Notes under the pieces: generated by a model
What the model saw: only the letters and a program-made list of their open reading frames with translations
Database searches by the model: none
What the model was told of the DNA's origin: nothing
Assembly: GCF_021018805.1 (NCBI RefSeq)
Contig: NC_086257.1
Span: 16,054,693-16,118,692 of the forward strand
Length of the DNA: 64,000 nucleotides
Direction: 5' to 3'
From: Prinia subflava
Lineage: Eukaryota > Chordata > Aves > Passeriformes > Cisticolidae
Made by a program: the position numbers and the translations under genes
In this document: piece after piece, positions 33,001 through 45,900 of the stretch
Position numbering within the stretch: the first letter of the stretch is position 1
How the letters are laid out: each line of letters opens with the position of its first letter

Positions 33001-33962
33001 GCCTGCACACCGGTAATTCTGCTTGGCCACAGCCACCTTCCTCCTGCCCAGAGACAGAAGACAACATGCATGACCCAGCCCTGATGGTGCGTGGCACCAG
33101 AAGATGGGTACCAGCACAGGCCTGGGAGGTTTATGTGGACAACACATCCAAGGGAAAAAGGGAAAAAGCCCTGCTGTGTCCTGGGTCACACCAAAGGCAC
33201 TAACCCCAGGCACTGGCCATCTCACAGTGGTGACCACCGTGGATTTACCAGGCTCAGAGTAAGGAAACCCCAGCAACCAGAGGACAAGCAACCCTGGTGT
33301 TGATGGAAAAGGGATGGAAGGGGCAGGTCCCCTGAGAGCCCCAGCCACGGGTCCTTACGCTGGGGCTGAGTGGACATTGAAGATGATCTGCGGTCGTGGC
33401 GGGGCCCACTCCAGGTTTCCGCGCACCCGAATCCTCAGCTTGTAGATGTCCGCGTGCTCTCCATCGTCGGGAGAGATCGGCAGAGAGTCGGGGATGGGCA
33501 GGAGCTGCGAGAGGCAGGCAAGAGGGTCACATCCCTATCTTGTACTGCAAAGGCAGTGCATCTGGCTGGATGCCAGAAACCTGCAACTGCAGCCCTCTGG
33601 AAAACTGCCAAGTCACCCTTCCAGCTGAACTGGGGGCTGTCCCCACAGATCTGGAGGCTGCAGTGGTACAACACAGCTTGGCTGCATCCATCTCCAAAGC
33701 CCAAACAAATCTCCTCTTCAAGCTCCACAAAGGGAGCACTGGGACAAGCAAAGCCCCCTCAGCAGTGCCCTGGAGCAAGGGGTTAAAGGAAGATCAAATG
33801 CAATCAGTGACAGGAACTCACAGCCTTACCTTCTGTGGGGCATCATGCTCAGGGACCAGCCACTCCAATTCAGAGGCAGCTGGGAGCTGCATGCCCTCAA
33901 ACTGCTTCAGCAAGCCCATGGCCACTGCCTCTGCCGAGTTGGAATTGAGGAAGGAGTGGGAT
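30001..33962 (-). CDS. RUBCN: RUBCN exons 14-21, Rubicon-homology (zinc) domain
   Basis: The exons from 33962-33830 to 30164-30001 encode [40 protein letters not shown], then the Cys-rich module [82 protein letters not shown] and [14 protein letters not shown]. The regularly paired Cys and His residues are zinc ligands of the Rubicon-homology domain, which binds RAB7 in Rubicon, Pacer and PLEKHM1. The C terminus is acidic ([13 protein letters not shown]). Confidence 0.95.
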
Positions 33963-36900
33963 CTAGACAGGAAAGGAATTGTTAGTACTGCATCTCACCG
34001 CTGTGCCCTCCTTGCAGCCCCATGCCAGTCCCAGCTCAAGTCAGAGATCCTCCCTCTAACTCTGATATCTTAATTCTGCACTGCTACACAGGCTTCAAGT
34101 TAATACATGTGATTCATTTCTGTCTTTGCAGCTGTCCTCAAGCAAAGCTGGCTAATGGCACCACAGCAACTGTTCAGAAGAGCGAGCAAAGCTTTTCACT
34201 TGGCAAAACCTGTGCCTGTTTGCAGGGGAAGCTGCAAAGTGACAGCCAGTGCCTGTGTAAGTCAGAAACAACTGCTCCCCCAGTATCAACCTACCCAAGC
34301 AGCTGCCAACCATGGACAGATTTTTGTATTTCACCACACAAAGCACCACAGGGGGAGGGAGGGGTATCTACTCCAGTGCAAAACAGAAACTGATGCACAT
34401 GGAAGAGCAGGGTTGGGTAGGAAAGAGAATGTGGTACCAAGATGTGTCACCATGAGGTTGAAGACATACATGGAGTCCGAGGAGAGAAAGGACTTCCTGC
34501 TGGAGTCTGGGTTCCTCTTGATGTCTGCATCTGAATCACAGACAAGGTTGAACAGATGGGACAGGGCAGGGGGATACACTCATTTCATACCAAAGCTTCA
34601 AGGTAAAACTCATCAAGCTGTTCAAAAGCACGTGAACTACAGCATCAACTTCTACCAGTGGCACTGAGCAGCAGGGAGGGGTGCAGTCTGATCAGTTGGC
34701 TACAAGGGAAGATCAGTCAGAACTACAAGGGAAGGGCATGGTGGGATGCTGTGAACAGCCAGCCTGAAGTTTGGGAGAGGCAAGAGGCTGCTGGTACAGG
34801 TCACACACCAAGTCCTAGCAGTAACATGGTCTGAAAAAGAACACACACAGGAGCCTGGAGAGCAGGACTGCAGGGTTAGCAAGAAGGTTTAGTAGCTCTC
34901 TACATACAGTGTAGATGTTGGAACAGATTAGCAATGGGATGCAGAGCCCTTCTCTCTACTTGACTGTGACCTGTAAGATCAGACATTGGCCATGCCACAG
35001 CTTGACAGTGACTGCACAGCAGGGCTGGCAGCCTGTGCCCAGCACTGCCCAGACACATCAGCATCTCTGCAGAGAAAGGGCCAGCAGCCATGAGGCCAGC
35101 CCCCTGCAGAGGTCACAGACTCATCTCCTGAGGAGGGAGGGGTCCAAGATAAGGTGCAGGACACTGCAGTCCTGCTCCCTACACCCCTCCATCACTCCCA
35201 AAGCACCCTGGGCTGCCCTGCACTGGTATCAGGCAGTACCCAGTGGTACCTTCACCACTCATCCTTTCACTCCAGCAGGTTAAATCCTAACAGGAAATCC
35301 ATCTCAACAGTAGAAGACCCCTATGTCACGACACTTCCAGTCGTACAACACAGGCAGAAGAAGGCAGAAACCTGCTTCATGGCAGATAAGGCTCCCAGAA
35401 AAGGGAAGAAGGCATGCAAGGGGAAAATACTACAGGTCAGGACAGAAGAGTGGTCAAGGCCACAACCTTCATCCCAGTAGGTCTGCTGTTTGGTACCTCT
35501 GGAGAGCTCTAGGTATGGTCTGCAGTGACCACACCACCCCCAAACAAAAGCCTGTAGCTTCCCCTGCCCCAGTGCCTGGCATGGGGGGGCACAGCTCAGG
35601 GTTCCTGCTCCTGTACCCCAAGCAGGTTGACTAACTCAAATCTGCAGAGAGCCCACATGATCCCAGCCAACTGCACACTGAGGCCAAGGGAATCACAGCC
35701 TGTGATGCAAGGGAATAACAGGCTGAGCAAAGAGTGTCCCCTGCCCCAAGCTTTTCTACAGAAAACAGGACAGCCTTAGCAACAAAGGGAGCAAGTCCTG
35801 CAAATTTACAGATTCACACTACTGGAATTCAGCTTGGCCACTTGACCTTCATTGTTTGACATCCATTGCTAAAACAGGCACAGGAAAGCATCCTAATGTT
35901 AAGGAATCCACATATCTACGTCATGCAAACTGAATTCTAGCTCCAGAAAACAGGAAATTCAGGCAAACAGCCTCACGATCTTGTAGGGCACCAGCCAGAC
36001 ACACCTGCCATGCTCTGGTGCCTTCTGCTCTGCACAGGAAGGTCCTGCAGGGTCCTAGTCTACGATGAACACGAGCAAACAGGGGCACACACAACACACA
36101 GTGGGCCAGGTGCTGTGAGGAGGCACAGCCAGCACACTTGGGCATTGATATGGTCTCAGAGGTGGCAGAAGGAGCCAGATCTGACCCTAGGCTTCCACGG
36201 GAGCTAACACTGGGATCCTGACACCGCTCGCTTCCCAACACTAACTGCAAACACACCCCAAATCCTCATTAGCTACCCAAAACATCTCTGCTATGCTATC
36301 AAGTGGGATAGTCCCCAGGACGTTTGTGAACAGCCCCCAAATCTAAGGACATCACCCCACATGCCATGTGCCAGCTTCAGCCAGGATCACAGCCTGGTCT
36401 GTGAACACAACAGGGCTGACAGGAAAGATCTCTGCACCAGCAAACCCAGCAGGAGCAATGTGCTGGTGCTGAACACCTGACAGGAGAGATCAGCAGCAGC
36501 CCAGCAGGCTGTTCCCTTGCTAAAGCAAACAGGGAGCACATGAAGGTTATTTAAACACAGCCAGCAGACCAGAAGGATTACCTAGTACTACTGTAAACAA
36601 TAAAAACACTAAGCTGCATGTGATCCCAGTGATTAGGACCTCCAGCATGAACAAACTGCCTGTGCCCTGTCTGATCTCACTACTTCTCCCTCCAGAACTT
36701 CTTTCTAGAAGGATTCCACTCCAAGCCAAGTCTGAGCAGAACAGGAAGGCTATGGTTCAGATCAAAGCTATGGCACACCAGCTCTGTCAAGTCAAGCAGG
36801 ATAATGCTCTCCAAGGCACTTGGGATGGAGACCTGGTCACACATTGAAGAGGACTGCTCTCATTCAGCCCAGGCTCAGCCTTCAACACCTACAGAGCTTC

Positions 36901-39900
36901 ACTGTCCCATGAAGCCCTACCCCAGGCAAGGCAGGTCTTCACCACAGCAGGCACTTTTGATATATCCAAAATACTGCACGGCAAAGTGTCCTGGGGGATG
37001 GAGCCCACAGCAGAACTCCTCTGTGTCCGCTCTACTCAGTCCTGCCACATCCTCCTGCCACAGCTTTTCTTGCTGACATCTGGATGACACTGGAACTAAT
37101 TCCCAGTTCTGAAGCCAGGCAGATTTCCAAGAAGTGTGCCCGTGCACACACACACACACCTTGCACACACACGCACGTGCCCAGGGAGCACTGCAGGGTA
37201 CCTGAGAACAAGGAAGCCATTGACACTGAGAGGCCGTTCTTGGACATTTGAATCAGGTTAGATCCATCGTTACCATCTGTATGACATGGTGATGACAAAA
37301 CAGTTGACTTCAGTGCTTCAGCCAGGCCAGAGAGAAAGGGCATAAAACACAAGCAGCACTCACACGAGGAGAGCCCAGAATTCACACACTCCTCCACAGG
37401 CTACAAAACTGAGCCAAAACCTCACCCTCATGGACTGCAAGGAGAGGTTGCTGTCAATAGTCAGGAGACAAGAAGTTTAAAGCCGAAGACTGGATAACTC
37501 CATCTTCTTCTTAAAGTAAGAGAGATGGAGGTACTGCCGAGAAGTAAGTCATTCACTTCAGAGCATGAACAAGGCTCTGAAGGAAACAAATACCCATGGA
37601 CTTGGGCTGGTCTCCTGTGGGTGATCAGCTCAGCCACCCAAGCTGCCAGGAGCAGAGATTACAGGTATTGCAGGTCGGGATGTGACCAATACCCATCATC
37701 CCAGAGGTAAGTGGTCAGAGCTATGGCTCCTTCTGCCTGGGGAGGAGAAGAGAGGATGGCAGCTCTCCCACTTCTCTAACTGTGACAGCAGCTACATGTA
37801 CCAGGCAATGAAATGGAAACCATCTACCAGCCAGAGGCACAGAATGTGACTGAATTACAAAAGATTTTGAAGGAAAGTCATGCCACCACATGAGGAAAAC
37901 TGATTGCTCTGCTTATACTCAGAATTCAGCCATTTGTTTGGGAAAAGCCATCCTGAAGGCCAGAGGGACAGGGTCTTCTTCAGCAGGACTGACCCCAACA
38001 CAACCACACCAGGAAGTCTATATTTCTATGAAAGAAGCCAACACAGAGTCCCTCCTACCTCGGATCTCATACTCTTCCACATCCTCCGCAGAGCCAGAGT
38101 CAGAGAGCCGCATGGAGCCGTGGGAGCTGAACTGGGACCCACTGTCTGTTGCCAGGAGACCTGGGAGAAAGGATCACAGCCAGGTCATCAGTGGAAGTGC
38201 TCCAAAGGGTCAGCTATGGGAGATGGGGATAGCCAGCTACAGCCAGGGAAAGGAGGGACGGAGCTCAAGCATGGAAAACACTGTGGGTTCAAGATGAAAG
38301 GACATTCCATAACTCAGTGCCAGCACTGTTATCACTGGATGGTATCTGTCACATTATGGTCTTCAACAGCAGCAGTTTCACAAATCTTGGCACCACCTTG
38401 GTGGCAGTTAAACTGTTTCCAAGGAACGGGCAGGATGGCAGGCAGCTACAGGATAGGCAAGGGACAGAAAACCCACATCCCACTAGCTGATGAGCCCAAA
38501 ACACATCACGCACTGTCTGAGCCCATCTGCTGGCAGGTAGGGAACAGGTGCCTGGTGCGGATCTGCTGGCGCCGAATGCGGATCTTTTGTTTAAGCTCCT
38601 GGATCTCCTTGTCACTGTCTTCCTCCTCCTCCTCCAGCTGCCGGCTCATCATGTTGCATTTCATCAGCTCAATGGCAGCGATCAGGGACTCCGAGATGCT
38701 GAAGTGGGCGTTCTCCTGCAAGAGCAAAAGCATTCAAGGTTATGCCTTGGACAAACTAGGAAGACTCGGTAAAATTTTGTTCCCATCTATGCCAAGAAAG
38801 AGCTTATTACTCAGGGATGGTGCTAGAAAAGTGTTAATCTCTGTCAAAACATGACTCTTCCATGAGGACCTAGAAAACAAAGCCTTCTTGGGCATCAGAA
38901 TACTCACAAAAAACAACACTCTGGGGGGTCAGCACACAGCCCTGAGGGGCCCTAACATGTTGCAAAGCTGCCATGCATATGAGAGATGGACAGATCCCAG
39001 CTACCAGACACTACTGAGGAGCTCAGGTTTGGAGTTCTATGCACAGCTCTACAACAGGCCATACCATGGCATTATCCTTCCTATGGCAGGAAGTATGATA
39101 CTGAACCTGCAGTAAGATACATTCCCTAATGCACACAGGCTGCTGCTGCTTCTCCAGGTCTCCACAGCTTCTCCAGGTCTCCCTCACCTTCTCCAGGTCT
39201 GCACAGCTGCCAAAGTCCTGCTCAGAGAGGTAGCTGATGAGGGACTGCCCTTCTGAAGGTCTCCTGAACATCCCTTCTCCTGAGCTCAGGTACTGTCCAG
39301 AGTCTGGAAAAGCAAGAGACACAGGTATGAGGGAAGGATCTGCCATCTCCACGCCACCAAGCCCTGCCAGCACCCAGACAGCATCCCACAAGCAGGTACC
39401 AGCACTTGAGGCCACTGCAGCCCATGGAGGAACCTCACCAGCACTTAGTGTCCCCACTGAGGCTGGCTGAACTCACCATACTCCATGTAGAGGGAGCTGG
39501 GTGTGCTCAGTTCACTGCTCTGTGTGGAAGCAGAGGCCGGCCCTCTCCCTCCACTTGGATCACCATGGGACTCTGGAAGGGAAGATGACATCAAGCACAT
39601 CTCAGTACCTCAGAGGCGCCCTACCACTGCACAGGGTGAAATGAAAGGGGCTCGGCATCACACAACCAGGCACAAATGGATGGAAATAAAGAGAGACATC
39701 TTCCTGCTCCATGCCACAGCTGAGGGCAAGCCCAGGAGGAGACAAAACTAGAAAGGCATTTCAGGCAGGAGAAGGGGAATGAAGGAGGGAAGATCATGAA
39801 AGACATGGAACAGTCACATCCTGAGCCTTCCTCTGTTTACCCCAGAGTAGACTTGGGGGACACAACAGGCTCCAGCAAGTACGTCCTGCCAGCCCTTTCA

Positions 39901-42900
39901 TCCTGAGGGAGCATTCTGAGGGCAGAGTTATCCCCCAGAACAGAGAACAGCAGACAGGGAATCATGAGCAGCCAAAGGATCTGTGTGGGTTCCAGCCCTG
40001 CAAAGCAGCCTGGAGAGCAGTGTAAGGAGGCATCTGAAGGATATGTTCCTGCTCCACTCTAAGCCAGGACTCCCCACACACAGCGCTGGAGCCTGGGTGC
40101 AGTGCTCAAGGTGACCTACACGGGCTGTGCTGCAATTCCCTGCCAGACTGAGCCAGTGGAGACTGCCAGGAGCTGGCCTGACCGGAGACCAAGAACAGGT
40201 GGTGCTCTACAGAGAGCCATGGCCCCGGGGAGCACCTGGATGGGGTGGCTGGGTGACAGAGGACTGCTGAAGGAGACTGAAAACGCTCTGCCTGCAGTGG
40301 GACAGGAGCGTACAGCTCTGGATACAGGGCAGGTGCCAGCTGACAATCCTGAGCATAACAGAAGGGCAATTCTGTCCTCTCAACCTCCTACTCACTTTTG
40401 TTCCCAGTTCTGTGCCATAACTCTGATATGGCTGGAGGCTCCTGAGCCCAGTACCAGCCTCTCCCTGTCGAGGCCATGAAGCAGCAGCCACCAGGATGGA
40501 GCCTGGGATCAACCCACCCCACAGGCTAGGATACAAGAGACTTGTAAGGGTAGGAGACTCTCACAGTTACTCACTGCAGCCTGACAATGTGTCTGACAGC
40601 CCCCTCAACACAGAAACCACCTCATGGGGTGAATGCCTGAGGATGCCACATACAACAGAGCCTATTGCTGAAAGGTAAAGCAAGGCAGTGCTCAGCATCA
40701 TCTGTTGGAGCAGGACACAGGGCTGGACACATCTCTCTGAACACCCCCAGGGAGGAGCCTTTCCAGACACAGAATCCTCAGCACCCAGACGTGAGCTCAA
40801 CAAACTCAGTGCCACTGTTCAGTGGATGTAAAATAAAACAGCCCTTTTCTTTTTGAGCTGCTGACTTTTTCTGCATGTGGGGCAAAGGGATGGCAGCACC
40901 CCAGCATTTCTGCTCGGGGTAAAACCTGCCCTGAGCCCAAGAGTATCCAGGAGCCTCAGCTGTGAGTACAGACACTGGAAATCAGTCAACAACAAATCTC
41001 CTTATGCCACAGATCCACAAAATAAAAGGAAAAATTAGATCTTCAAGCCCATGCCTGCTTAGCTGCCAGCCCATATTCACTGGCCAAGAGATGAAACCTC
41101 TCCTGGCTTCTGAGGCAGTGGGTGGAGGGAAGGGCAGGGGATGCAGCTCAGAGACTTGGTGGCCAGCACTCCCTAACGCCATGCAGGGGAGCTGGACACA
41201 CTCTTGCTTCTGGTCTGCTGCTTCCACAAACCAAGGTGAGATTTTTGGTCAGGCCACATGCATAAACCAGACCACACCTCAAAGCATCAGCTGGACACAG
41301 CGAAGGGTTTTTTTTTGTTTTCTAAATGAACACTAATGGATTGATGGCAATCCTGAACTTGATGCAATGATCACTAATGAAGGGCTGTTATACTGGCTCC
41401 CAAACCTGCCACTGGATCTTCTATTATAATGGTGATATCCCTGAGGCCTCCTGGGCAGACAGAGGAGGAGGAAAGCAGCGTTAAGGGAGAGAAAACAGAG
41501 ACAGACTAGTTACTACTCAGCAAGGACCTCCATTTCTCCAGTGAAGGCAGCATCAGGGCAAACTCCCACAAACTGGTTGTCCCCTCACACCCCACTCTCC
41601 CCATTCCCATGTATTCACTCACTCAAGACCACAGGAGAACCCAGCAGGTTACCAGTGGGATGCCATCCTACCAGCTGGATGAGCCCAGGCCCCAGTCCCA
41701 TATCCCAGACAAGCAAGGCCAGTGGAGAAGTATAGCTGATGCCATAGCCTTGCTACCACTTTCTAAGATTTTAGTAAAACCTGGCAACACCAGTAACAGT
41801 CCAGCTCAGGGTATTCTGGGAAGCAAGATGTCACTCCCATCATTCCAGTGTGCAGCTGAAAAGCTAAGGGAAAAGACCAGCCACTTGGTCCCTCTCTCCC
41901 GTGTGATCCATGGAATCAAGGGGGTGGCCAACATCAGCCTTCTGGTACCAGAGACTCCCACGCCCAAAAGCCATCCCAGAAAAGCTGTCCCATTACCGTG
42001 CAACTTCCCAGAAGTCACATTGGTGTCAGAGTGTGAGCGCACGTGGCTCTTCTTGAGGATGCCCTGTGGAGCTGAAGACTGTCCCTCTGAGAAGCTGGAC
42101 CGGCGCAACAGGCTCAGGCCCCTGCTGCCACCTCCACTTGCCCCCTGCTCCCCCAGGGATGATACTGAGTCCAGCTTCTGGGAGCTGCTGGAGGAGAAGA
42201 GTTTGGAGCTACTGCTCTTGGTGCTGCTGGTGCTGGTGCTGCTGCACGCCCGGCCTCGGCGTCCCAAGTTCCCAATGGCCAGGTACTCCGGCCCGTCATT
42301 AACGTCACTCTGTGGATCATCCTGACTCCCTGTCCAAGTATCCTCGCTCTGGCTGGTGGTGCTGGAGCTCATCTCGCTGGCTGGAGAGAAGGGGTCCTTG
42401 GGTGAGGGGACGTGGAAGCGGCTGACAGAGCTGGGCTGCTCCAGAGGGGACCTGCCCTCGCTGAAGGAGGAGGACCGGGTGGACGGGCAGCGCTCCTGGG
42501 AGCAGCGCTGGCTGGAGTTGGAGCTGCCACAGGAACTCAGTGGTCTCCTGTCTGGATAGAGGCAGGAGCATGATTTCACACACTCCGGCACAAGGAGACA
42601 AGGACACATACCCTGTGGCAATAAGCTTGTGGCTTCACACCAACATGCCTACCCACCACAGGAAAATTCCTCCCTTCCATCATCGGTAGAAGTCTTCCAT
42701 ACCCATCCACCCCAACAAATACATAGGCAGATAAAAAGGTAAAATCTTTTCTGGGTCTATCCTAGGCTCCCCAGCCTACCCTTGATACCTGAGAGGCCAG
42801 AGGAAGCTGGGTGTTGGAGGCTGGAGAAAGACCCAAAGCAGCGTTGTTGTGTGCAGGTGGCAGCAGCGACACATGGGGATGCAGGGAGGGCAGTCAGGCT

Positions 42901-45900
42901 CTGACTCTTGGTCACTGGAGATGGATTGTCACTCTTCCTGGTAAGCTGAAGAGAGTGGCATCATCAATAAATCAGCATCTATGGGGCTGATGTCAAAAGA
43001 GCAGCAACAGAAAGGGATCAACATGCAAATGCCTGGTCACCAACCACAAACGATGCGGCAGCCCTGGGAATGCGAGGGTGGGGAGGGAAAAACACGGCAG
43101 CACACAAGGGGAGCAGCTCTCTGTTCACAGGACAGATTCCCATTGGGAGATTACCAGGCTCTCAGTGAAATGATCCAGGCAGCCTAGGGCTCCCGGCAGA
43201 CGGCTCTTGTGTCCCTCACCACTGTGATCACACATCTCTCTTGTCCCAGCACAAGGATCTGACGCGCACAGGGATGGCAGTGACGTGCCGGCCAGCTGAA
43301 AGAACACAGACCCCATTTAATGAAGCCTCACTAATTGCTCTCCTCTAGGGACTCTGTGCAAAGAAGGCAGCTGCTGTTTCCCTCCTCTGGAGAGTGGGCA
43401 GCTGGCACAGGGCTGCACAGGGAGTCACTGGCATAATGAGCAGGAGTAGGCACCCAGGTGTCCTGGGGTGTTGCCCATACCCTCAGGAGGGTGACTGCCC
43501 CTCATGACCAGGCAGCTCTGTGTGCCAGCCCTGAAGCCTGGGACTGTTGGAGAGGGCTTTAAAGGTGCCTCTTACAAGGAACTGGCCCTCAGGTCCTCTA
43601 CTCAAATCCTTGGTGCAAGCCTGAACCAAGGTGCCCCACTACATGCTCCACACAGCCATCTCCCCCACTCTGACCCCTTACAGGTCACACAGGCCAGTTC
43701 CCCACTCTCTTCCCCTCTTGGAGCAACTTTTACTAGTTCCAAGTCCAGCCTCTTGTCCAAGAGCTTTGCATGCCCTGAACGTGACCTTGAGGGAGCAGCC
43801 ACAGCCAGTTGGCATCTGGGGAGAGCCAGATATAAAATTCTGGGACGTCAACTCACCATGGAGGTGTCAATCTGAGCCAGAAGCCTGGGGTTGTTCTGCT
43901 CAACAGCTTCCAGGCACTGCAGCATGGCCGTGACGTGGGCGTCACTGAGCAGGAAGGCAGTATCTGGGGAGAAAAAAATGCTGCTCAAGGGAGTCCCTCT
44001 CACCCACACAGTTTGACACACCAGTTGCTCACATGCAAACCAACTTTTCTGCTGCTCTCCCTCACTCCCACACAGCTTGGAAATGCCACCAGCTAGATAT
44101 TTTCCTCGCAAGAAGAAAAAGGCCCATTGCTCTTTACCTGTGTAGAACTTCCGAATGTACTGCCGGTTGCCCAGGAGCGGCCTCAGCTGCGCTGACAGGC
44201 AGTGGCACTGCAGGCTGTGCTGCAGCCACAGCTGCGCAATGGCCTGGTCCCCTGTACCCTCGGGGTCACGCTGGCCGCTCTCCTGCAGGCTGATGAACTG
44301 CAAAGGGACGTCAGGCACAGGTTAAGGCAGGCAGAGGCAAGAAGGGGAGCAGGGCTTGTTCCACCGCATGGCTTTGGTCCTTTTGATAACAGCAGCTTTG
44401 CCATGCCAGTCACCGGCAGGAGGAAAGAGGGCACGTCCCAGCAGCTCCCCAGCCAGCAGGCAGGAACAATGCTTCAAAGGTCAGCCAGTGAGCAAAGTCC
44501 TCTGACAGCCACCAGCACAATGAATTTCTCATGCATACTCTCCCACCCATGAGCCTTGCCCCTGACCTGGAGAGACCCCACGCTCCCAAATCCAATCTGA
44601 CTCCGGTGGTGGCAGTCATTTTCTTGCGGATACATTAACTGGGAAAGGCTCTGGCAATGCCTGAGCTGCTGCAGCTTGCAGAGCTGGACTGGAGTTACAG
44701 CCCTGTTCCCCCAGCAGCAGGGTGGACACAGAGACCACCAGTGGCCAGCCCTTTGTGCTCATCCACGGCAGGAACCACGGATGTCAGTACAGGGCAGCTG
44801 AGGACCAGGAGTGTCCCCACATGCCAGTGGTTGGCACAAGCCAGTAATAAGAGAATAAATGCATGGTGAAGTCACAACTCAGAAATGGGACAGTCCAGAC
44901 CCTTAGAGATCTGCACAGACACATGAATCATCCCTGCACACACACAAGCACTACTTGTGCCAGTTCCCTTGGTGATGCCTGCTGCACCCAGCCCAGCAGA
45001 ACTGGAGACTGGCCTGGAACAAATAAGCAGCCAATTGTCTCAGCCCAAGCCACACTGAGTTCTCAAGACACGGCTTGTACCCAAAAACACGGCTGTGCCA
45101 GCCTCCACAAGCCATGGAGCCACTTCACTCACAACAGCCCAGGCACCACTGTCCCACGGGTGAGGCTCCAGCGCAGCTGCCCCCTCCCCTCCCACTGGGC
45201 ACACAGGGCCACCCCAGCAGCACCCACCTTCTCCAGGTGGTGAGCAGAGCCCGGACTCAGCCAGCGAATGTCCTTCACAAACTGCCAGTAATCCTTCTGT
45301 CTGCAGCACACCTGCCCAGGACAGGCACAGTCAGGTACCACCTCCCAAGTGCCAGTTAAATGAGCACAGCCCTGTTAGCCCCTTGCTGCCATGAGAGGCC
45401 ATGCTGTTTGCCTCAGCTTTATTCAGACAATGAGGGGTTTTCTTAGCTATTATTCTCGCAAGAGAGGAACTGCAACAGAGTTTCTGTTTTTCTCTCCATC
45501 CTATTGGTTGTAAACACAGACCCAAAAAGTGTCTCTTCACCAAAAAGCTGATTATTTTTACTTCCATCCCTATTTCCTCTTTCACAAGTGATGGAGGAAT
45601 GGCTTCTGCGTTGGTGGTTTATTTGGTTTGGCGGGGGAGTAGTTTGTTTTATAAGACTAAAAAACTAACGTGGCAATTTTAGTGTTCTAGACTGAATTCC
45701 TTTTTTTTGTACAAACAAAATTAATTCTCAGGTTTAAAAATCTCTTATCCTAGTTTTCTTAATGTGTACCTATGGATTTTTTCACTTTTTTTTTTAAATT
45801 CCCAACTGTAGGCAAAAAAAGTTGCCAAGAAAATAAAAAGTAAAGGGAAACGTTTTGCTGGAACAACTACAAGCCAACTGCTGTTTGGAAGCCGTTTTTT

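Noticed and set aside
43233..43300. Possible extra RUBCN exon ([14 protein letters not shown]) with good acceptor and donor
   Set aside because: Its phases do not fit (in 0, out 1), whereas exon 43963-43857 joins directly to 42945-42789 in frame and matches human Rubicon.
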